Of a stretch of DNA of 64,000 nucleotides, positions 59,619 through 64,000 are shown piece after piece. Position numbers and translations under genes: made by a program. The stretch comes from Buttiauxella izardii (lineage in GTDB: Bacteria > Pseudomonadota > Gammaproteobacteria > Enterobacterales > Enterobacteriaceae), in the NCBI RefSeq assembly GCF_003601925.1, contig NZ_QZWH01000008.1, positions 24,384 to 88,383 on the forward strand, written 5' to 3'. The notes below the pieces were generated by a model, which did no database searches, was not told where the DNA came from, and saw only the letters and a program-made list of their open reading frames with translations. Positions within the stretch are counted from its first letter, which is position 1. Each line of letters opens with the position of its first letter.

Positions 59619-60548
59619 ATGAAAACGAAAGGCAAGCTCGTCGTCCTTGGCAGCATCAACGCTGACCACATCCTGAACCTCGAACATTTTCCGACGCCGG
59701 GTGAAACCGTTACCGGGCAAGAATACCAGGTCGCGTTCGGTGGGAAAGGGGCCAACCAGGCAGTTGCTGCCGGGCGCAGCGGCGCAGACATTGCCTTTAT
59801 TGCCTGTGTGGGCGACGACGACACAGGGAACCGCGTTTGCAAACAACTGGCAAGCGACAAAATCGACACCTCGCCGATCAGCACTATTAAAGATGCTTCA
59901 ACCGGTGTTGCGCTGATCTTCGTGAATGGCGCGGGTGAAAACGTGATTGGTATTCACGCCGGAGCGAACGGTGCATTAACGCCTTCGCTTGTTGCGGAAC
60001 AGAATCAAAAAATTGCAGAAGCTTCTGCACTTTTAATGCAGCTTGAGTCACCGCTGGAAAGCGTGCTGGCTGCGGCTAAAATTGCTCATCAGAACCAAAC
60101 TAAAGTCGTGCTCAACCCTGCACCAGCCTGTGAATTATCAGACGAGCTGCTCGGGCTGGTGGATATGATCACGCCAAATGAAACCGAAGCGGAAAAGCTG
60201 ACGGGCGTGCGCGTCGAAAATGACGACGACGCAGCGGTTGCGGCTAAAGCACTGCATGCGAAAGGCATTCAAACGGTCATTATTACGCTTGGCAGTCGCG
60301 GCGTTTGGCTTAGTGAAAACGGCAAAGGTCAGCGCGTGCCAGGTTTTAAAGTTAAAGCAGTGGATACCATCGCCGCTGGTGACACCTTTAATGGCGCACT
60401 GGTGACGGCCTTGCTGGAAGAAAAACCAATGAATGAAGCGATTCGTTTTGCGCATGCTGCTGCCGCCATCGCCGTGACACGAAAAGGCGCGCAGCCTTCC
60501 GTACCGTGGCGTCATGAAATCGACGAGTTTTTGCAACAGCAAGGATAA
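59619..60548 (+). CDS. rbsK: Ribokinase
   Basis: PfkB-family kinase that phosphorylates ribose at O5. The 309 aa from ATG 59619 equal E. coli. Signature 1 is [20 protein letters not shown] (about 38-57), and signature 2 [13 protein letters not shown] contains the catalytic aspartate (about 255). [11 protein letters not shown] near the start binds ribose. An upstream frame to 59592 is rejected by homology. rbsR starts only 2 bp after its stop. Confidence 0.97.
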   Translation: MKTKGKLVVLGSINADHILNLEHFPTPGETVTGQEYQVAFGGKGANQAVAAGRSGADIAFIACVGDDDTGNRVCKQLASDKIDTSPISTIKDASTGVALIFVNGAGENVIGIHAGANGALTPSLVAEQNQKIAEASALLMQLESPLESVLAAAKIAHQNQTKVVLNPAPACELSDELLGLVDMITPNETEAEKLTGVRVENDDDAAVAAKALHAKGIQTVIITLGSRGVWLSENGKGQRVPGFKVKAVDTIAAGDTFNGALVTALLEEKPMNEAIRFAHAAAAIAVTRKGAQPSVPWRHEIDEFLQQQG

Positions 60549-60550
60549 TC

Positions 60551-61543
60551 ATGGCCACCATGAAAGACGTCGCGAAAATGGCCGGGGTTTCGACTTCTAC
60601 CGTTTCGCACGTCATTAATAATGACCGCTTTGTGAGTGATGCCGTTCGCGCAAAGGTCGATGCGGCAATCAAGACGCTTAACTATGCGCCATCCGCTCTG
60701 GCGCGTAGCCTCAAGCTCAATCAAACGCACACTATCGGGATGTTAATTACCGCCAGTAGCAACCCATTTTATTCGGAACTGGTGCGTGGCGTGGAACGCA
60801 GTTGTTTTGAACGCGGCTATAGCCTGGTTCTCTGCAATACCGAAGGCGACGAACAGCGGATGAACCGCAACCTGGAAACGCTGCTGCAAAAGCGCGTCGA
60901 CGGCCTTCTTCTTTTATGTACCGAAACCCATCTCCCTTCGCCTGACATCATGAGTCGCTATCCTTCCATTCCAACCGTGATGATGGACTGGTCGCCTTTC
61001 GAGGGCGAAAGCGATGTGATTCAGGATAACTCGTTGCTTGGCGGCGAAACGGCAACGCAACATCTTATTGATAATGGTTATACCCGCATCGCTTGCATCA
61101 CTGGCCCGCAAGATAAAACGCCAGCGCGTTTGCGTCTTGAGGGATATCGCAATGCGATGAACCGCGCAGGACTTGAGATTCAACAAGGGTATGAAATTAT
61201 CGGTGACTTTGAGTTTCAGGGCGGTTTCACTGCGATGAATTCACTGCTTGCGCTGGAACAGCCGCCTCATGCCGTATTTACCGGCAACGATGCGATGGCC
61301 GTTGGCGCTTATCATGCGTTATATCAGGCGGGTTTGAAGGTTCCGCAAGATATGGCGGTGGTGGGTTACGACGATATCGAACTGGCGCGTTATATGACGC
61401 CGCCGCTCACGACGATTCATCAGCCTAAAGATGAACTGGGTGAGTTGGCCGTTGATGTGCTGATACATCGAATGGCGCAACCCACCCTGGAGCAACAGCG
61501 CCTGTTTCTGACGCCTGAGCTGGTGGAACGCGGTTCCGTCTAG
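60551..61543 (+). CDS. rbsR: Ribose operon repressor RbsR
   Basis: LacI-family repressor of the rbs operon, induced by ribose; 330 aa as in E. coli. The helix-turn-helix is [20 protein letters not shown] (about 4-23) with hinge [11 protein letters not shown]. The effector domain (about 60-330) resembles PurR. Its two operators are at 55619 and 55697. The stop overlaps that of the convergent hsrA by 4 bp. Confidence 0.97.
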   Translation: MATMKDVAKMAGVSTSTVSHVINNDRFVSDAVRAKVDAAIKTLNYAPSALARSLKLNQTHTIGMLITASSNPFYSELVRGVERSCFERGYSLVLCNTEGDEQRMNRNLETLLQKRVDGLLLLCTETHLPSPDIMSRYPSIPTVMMDWSPFEGESDVIQDNSLLGGETATQHLIDNGYTRIACITGPQDKTPARLRLEGYRNAMNRAGLEIQQGYEIIGDFEFQGGFTAMNSLLALEQPPHAVFTGNDAMAVGAYHALYQAGLKVPQDMAVVGYDDIELARYMTPPLTTIHQPKDELGELAVDVLIHRMAQPTLEQQRLFLTPELVERGSV

Positions 61544-62922
61544 CGCTTGATCATGTTGCGCCCGTCTTTCGGGCGTAGCAGCAAGAACACCAAAGCAGAA
61601 ACCAATGTCACCGCGCCCATCGTCAGGAAGGTGTAGTGGAATTGCTCCACAGTATTGATGCTTTCGATTCCTTCATAGAGACGAAGCACCGCCGCACTTA
61701 CCGCCACGCCGAGACTAATAGCAAGTTGTTGCGTTACGGCCAGTACACTGTTGCCGCTACTGGCGTTTTCGTCCGTGAGATCGGCAAGCGTAATGGTGTT
61801 CATCGCGGTGAACTGCGTGGACATCGCCATCCCCAGAATAAACAGCGGCAGAATCAGCAGCCAAACTTCCATACCCGGCGACTGCAATGAAAATTGCCCA
61901 ATCAGCAAGCCGATGATCAGAGTCACGCAGACTAACGTTGTCCTGTAGCCCAAACGGCGCAAAACTTGTGTCACTGTCGATTTCGCCAATAACGAGCCAA
62001 TGGCCGTTGGGGCCATCATGCATCCGGCAATTAACGCCGAATAACCAAAACCAACCTGAAGCATTAACGGCATCAGGAACGGCACACAACCGGTGCCGAG
62101 GCGCGAAGCCAAATTCCCTATAATACCGACAGAGAAGGTTCTGGTACGAAACATTGGCAGCGCGATGAGTGGGGTTGGGTGGCGGCGTGCGTGCCAGATA
62201 TAAGCTGCCAGCAAAACAAGCCCACCTAATATCGTCAGAATGCCGATATAACTGGCGACAATCCGCTCGCCGAATAACTCCATCCCGCTAGAAATACAGA
62301 CCAGGCTTAAGCCAAATAGAAGGAAACCTGTCATATCAAAGCCACGGCGCGGGGTCGTGAAGTTTGGCATGTACTTGCGGGCGTAAATCAGCCCGAGAAT
62401 GCCGATAGGGATATTAATGAGGAATATCCAGTGCCAACTCGCCCACGTCACTAAAACCCCACCGAGAAGTGGCCCGAGGATCGGGCCGACAAGCCCTGGC
62501 ATGGTGACGAAATTTAGAACGGGCAATAACTCACTGCGTGGATAGGCGCGTAGTAATGCGAGTCGTGCTACCGGCATCATCATCGCCCCGCCAATTCCCT
62601 GTATCACTCGGAAGATAACTAACTGCCCAAGCGAGTTTGACATCGCGCAGGCAAACGAGCCGAGAGTAAAGAGGGAAACCGCGAACATAAATACGCGACG
62701 AGTGCCGAATCGGTCGGCAAGCCATCCGCTGACGGGGATCAGCATCGCAACGGTTAAGGTGTAACTGATTATCGCGGATTGCATGGCCAGCGGCGAGCGC
62801 CCAAGACTATGGGCGATTGCGGGTAATGCGGTGTTGAGAATCGTGGCATCCAGCGCCTGCATAAAGAAAGCCATCGCCGCTATCCACGGTAACCCGGCCA
62901 TACTGCGAGCTGTTTTGGTCAT
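61540..62922 (-). CDS. hsrA: DHA2-family MFS transporter HsrA (YieO)
   Basis: Proton-driven drug efflux-type transporter with 14 predicted membrane segments; 460 aa, slightly shorter than E. coli (475). It shows the DHA2 motif [13 protein letters not shown] (about 69-80), [14 protein letters not shown] in helix 1 and [12 protein letters not shown] (motif C) in helix 5. Substrates are not established; named for a homocysteine-thiolactone-related phenotype in E. coli. Convergent with rbsR; yieP lies upstream in the same direction. Confidence 0.93.
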   Translation of the reverse strand: MTKTARSMAGLPWIAAMAFFMQALDATILNTALPAIAHSLGRSPLAMQSAIISYTLTVAMLIPVSGWLADRFGTRRVFMFAVSLFTLGSFACAMSNSLGQLVIFRVIQGIGGAMMMPVARLALLRAYPRSELLPVLNFVTMPGLVGPILGPLLGGVLVTWASWHWIFLINIPIGILGLIYARKYMPNFTTPRRGFDMTGFLLFGLSLVCISSGMELFGERIVASYIGILTILGGLVLLAAYIWHARRHPTPLIALPMFRTRTFSVGIIGNLASRLGTGCVPFLMPLMLQVGFGYSALIAGCMMAPTAIGSLLAKSTVTQVLRRLGYRTTLVCVTLIIGLLIGQFSLQSPGMEVWLLILPLFILGMAMSTQFTAMNTITLADLTDENASSGNSVLAVTQQLAISLGVAVSAAVLRLYEGIESINTVEQFHYTFLTMGAVTLVSALVFLLLRPKDGRNMIKR

Positions 62923-62965
62923 TTTTATCCTGATGGTTTAAACGCATCCAGGAGAAGGCGAGTCT

Positions 62966-63664
62966 TTACCCTTGAACGAAAGGTTCTTTTAACAGTGTCT
63001 GACCGGCGATTAACGCAGCCTGACTGTCGCCCTGGGTAATGGCATCAACGATTGCCTGGTGCAAGTCGAGCTTAATAACTTCGTTATTGGTTATTGCGGT
63101 GAAGTAATTGTAATAAATAGAACGGAATAAGTTAGCGAAAGAACAAAGGAAAGGGTTACCACTCATTGCATAGATTTGCTCGTGGTACGCCATATCGACT
63201 TCTATCCAGCGTTGACGGTCGAATGCGCCTTTCAGATTGACCATTTCAGCCATCATTTCATTAAGGACAGCTTTCTGCTCTTTAGTCCCATTTATAGCAG
63301 CCATTGCGCAGGCCTGGGGTTCCAGGCTATTTCGCATCACCAGGAAGTAATCCACCACGTCATTAAAGTTCTCTTCTGTCATCCACCAGGTTAGCAGTTC
63401 CTTATCAAGGAAGTTCCAATGTCTGCGAGGCATAACGCGAGTACCAATCCGCGGGCGCGGTAAAACCATCCCTTTCGCGGTCAATGTCTTTACAGCTTCA
63501 CGAACAGCTGTGCGGCTAACACCGAAGAGTTCACCTAATTCGATTTCACCAGGTAAAATACTACCCGCTTCGTACTCACCTCTGAGGATACCTTGGGCGA
63601 GTTTCTCCGCCAGTACATAAGAAAGGTTCTTTTGTGCCGCGAGTTGTTGTGCAGATAAAGACAT
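62966..63664 (-). CDS. yieP: FadR-subfamily GntR regulator YieP
   Basis: Transcription factor of 232 aa (E. coli 230). The N-terminal winged helix (about 10-75) contains the GntR signature ELGELFGVSRTAVREAVKTL, and the C-terminal FCD domain (about 90-225) binds a metal and effector via spaced histidines (for example AYHEQIY and LHQAIVDAI). It lies upstream of hsrA and is transcribed away from the rrn promoter, with which it shares about 340 bp. ATG 63662-63664. Confidence 0.95.
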   Translation of the reverse strand: MSLSAQQLAAQKNLSYVLAEKLAQGILRGEYEAGSILPGEIELGELFGVSRTAVREAVKTLTAKGMVLPRPRIGTRVMPRRHWNFLDKELLTWWMTEENFNDVVDYFLVMRNSLEPQACAMAAINGTKEQKAVLNEMMAEMVNLKGAFDRQRWIEVDMAYHEQIYAMSGNPFLCSFANLFRSIYYNYFTAITNNEVIKLDLHQAIVDAITQGDSQAALIAGQTLLKEPFVQG

Positions 63665-64000
63665 GAATGCAGATCCTTTAGCTTTGTTTCTTTTATTAGT
63701 ATGCCACCAGGTCTTAATTTGTGATGCTTAAAACAGCAAATATCCCGTGTTACGTGGCTTTTACAGTGCTTTTGGCGAAAAAAAACGCGACTGGTAATCT
63801 TTTTGCAATAAACACTTGTCAGCCTCCGGAAAATCCCTATACTGCGCCTCCACTGACACGGCACAACGGCTTACAAACCGGCTCGTCAGCCAGATGAAAA
63901 GCGAAAATAAACGCTTGACTCTGAAAGAGGAAAGCGTAATATACGCCACCTCGAGTTAGCAAGCGAAAGCGCCTAACTTACTGCTCTTTAACAATTTATC
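63665..64000 (+). promoter_or_regulatory. rRNA operon promoter region and leader (rrnC position)
   Basis: No gene in these 336 bp. Promoter P1: -35 TTGTCA (63816-63821), 16-bp spacer, -10 TATACT (63838-63843), with an A/T-rich UP-like tract before it and a GCGCCTC discriminator region. Promoter P2: -35 TTGACT (63915-63920), 16-bp spacer, -10 TAATAT (63937-63942). The leader holds the boxB hairpin (GTTAG...CTAAC, 63955-63977) and boxA TGCTCTTTAACA (63982-63993) for antitermination. The 16S gene starts beyond the window. Location after yieP matches E. coli rrnC. Confidence 0.93.

Overview
The window is a stretch of enterobacterial chromosome spanning the replication origin. Gene order and protein sequences match the E. 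coli/Salmonella/Klebsiella/Enterobacter oriC neighbourhood: yidA-yidB-gyrB-recF-dnaN-dnaA, rpmH-rnpA-yidD-yidC-mnmE, phoU-pstBACS, glmS-glmU, atpCDGAHFEBI, rsmG-mnmG-oriC-mioC-asnC-asnA-viaA-ravA-kup, rbsDACBKR-hsrA-yieP, and finally the promoter and leader of an rRNA operon (the rrnC position). Core proteins are close to E. coli, but accessory loci differ. A ramR-romA-ramA locus, a PL9 pectate lyase and an ExuT-like transporter suggest a non-Escherichia member of Enterobacteriaceae (Enterobacter/Lelliottia/Klebsiella/Buttiauxella type). The genus cannot be fixed from this sequence alone.

Layout. 1-7,000: replication and topology genes on the minus strand, ending at dnaA. 7,000-11,500: divergent ribosomal protein/RNase P/membrane insertase cluster and mnmE. 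11,500-24,750: accessory region replacing the E. coli tna-bgl interval. It holds an aldo/keto reductase with a divergent AraC regulator, yieE-chrR, ramR-romA-ramA (multidrug resistance control), adeP with a PurR-like operator, an ERIC-like repeat, yieH, a LacI-family regulator facing an ascorbate-type PTS operon whose IIC gene is frameshifted, and an AT-rich pair coding for a papain-like cysteine protease and a lipoprotein. 24,750-29,500: phosphate uptake operon with two Pho boxes. 29,500-37,850: an RluF-like pseudouridine synthase, an ExuT-like transporter, glmS-glmU and a periplasmic PL9 pectate lyase. 37,850-45,000: ATP synthase operon. 45,400-53,700: rsmG-mnmG, oriC, mioC, asnC/asnA, viaA-ravA. 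53,700-64,000: kup, ribose operon, hsrA, yieP, rrn promoter.

Functional themes. Pectin/uronate use is suggested by a near-consensus KdgR box before the pectate lyase, and by a perfect CRP site plus a weaker KdgR-like box before the ExuT-like transporter. These two genes flank glmUS and the (empty) attTn7 site. Antibiotic-efflux control is suggested by RamR, its exact operator palindrome and RamA. The most novel-looking item is the AT-rich papain-like protease plus lipoprotein pair at 23,149-24,740. It has the organisation of an orphan effector (toxin) with its immunity protein, but this is inference. Regulatory structures read directly from the sequence include three tandem palindromes before the PTS operon, two RbsR palindromes 80 bp apart before rbsD, and a full oriC with three 13-mers and at least four DnaA boxes.
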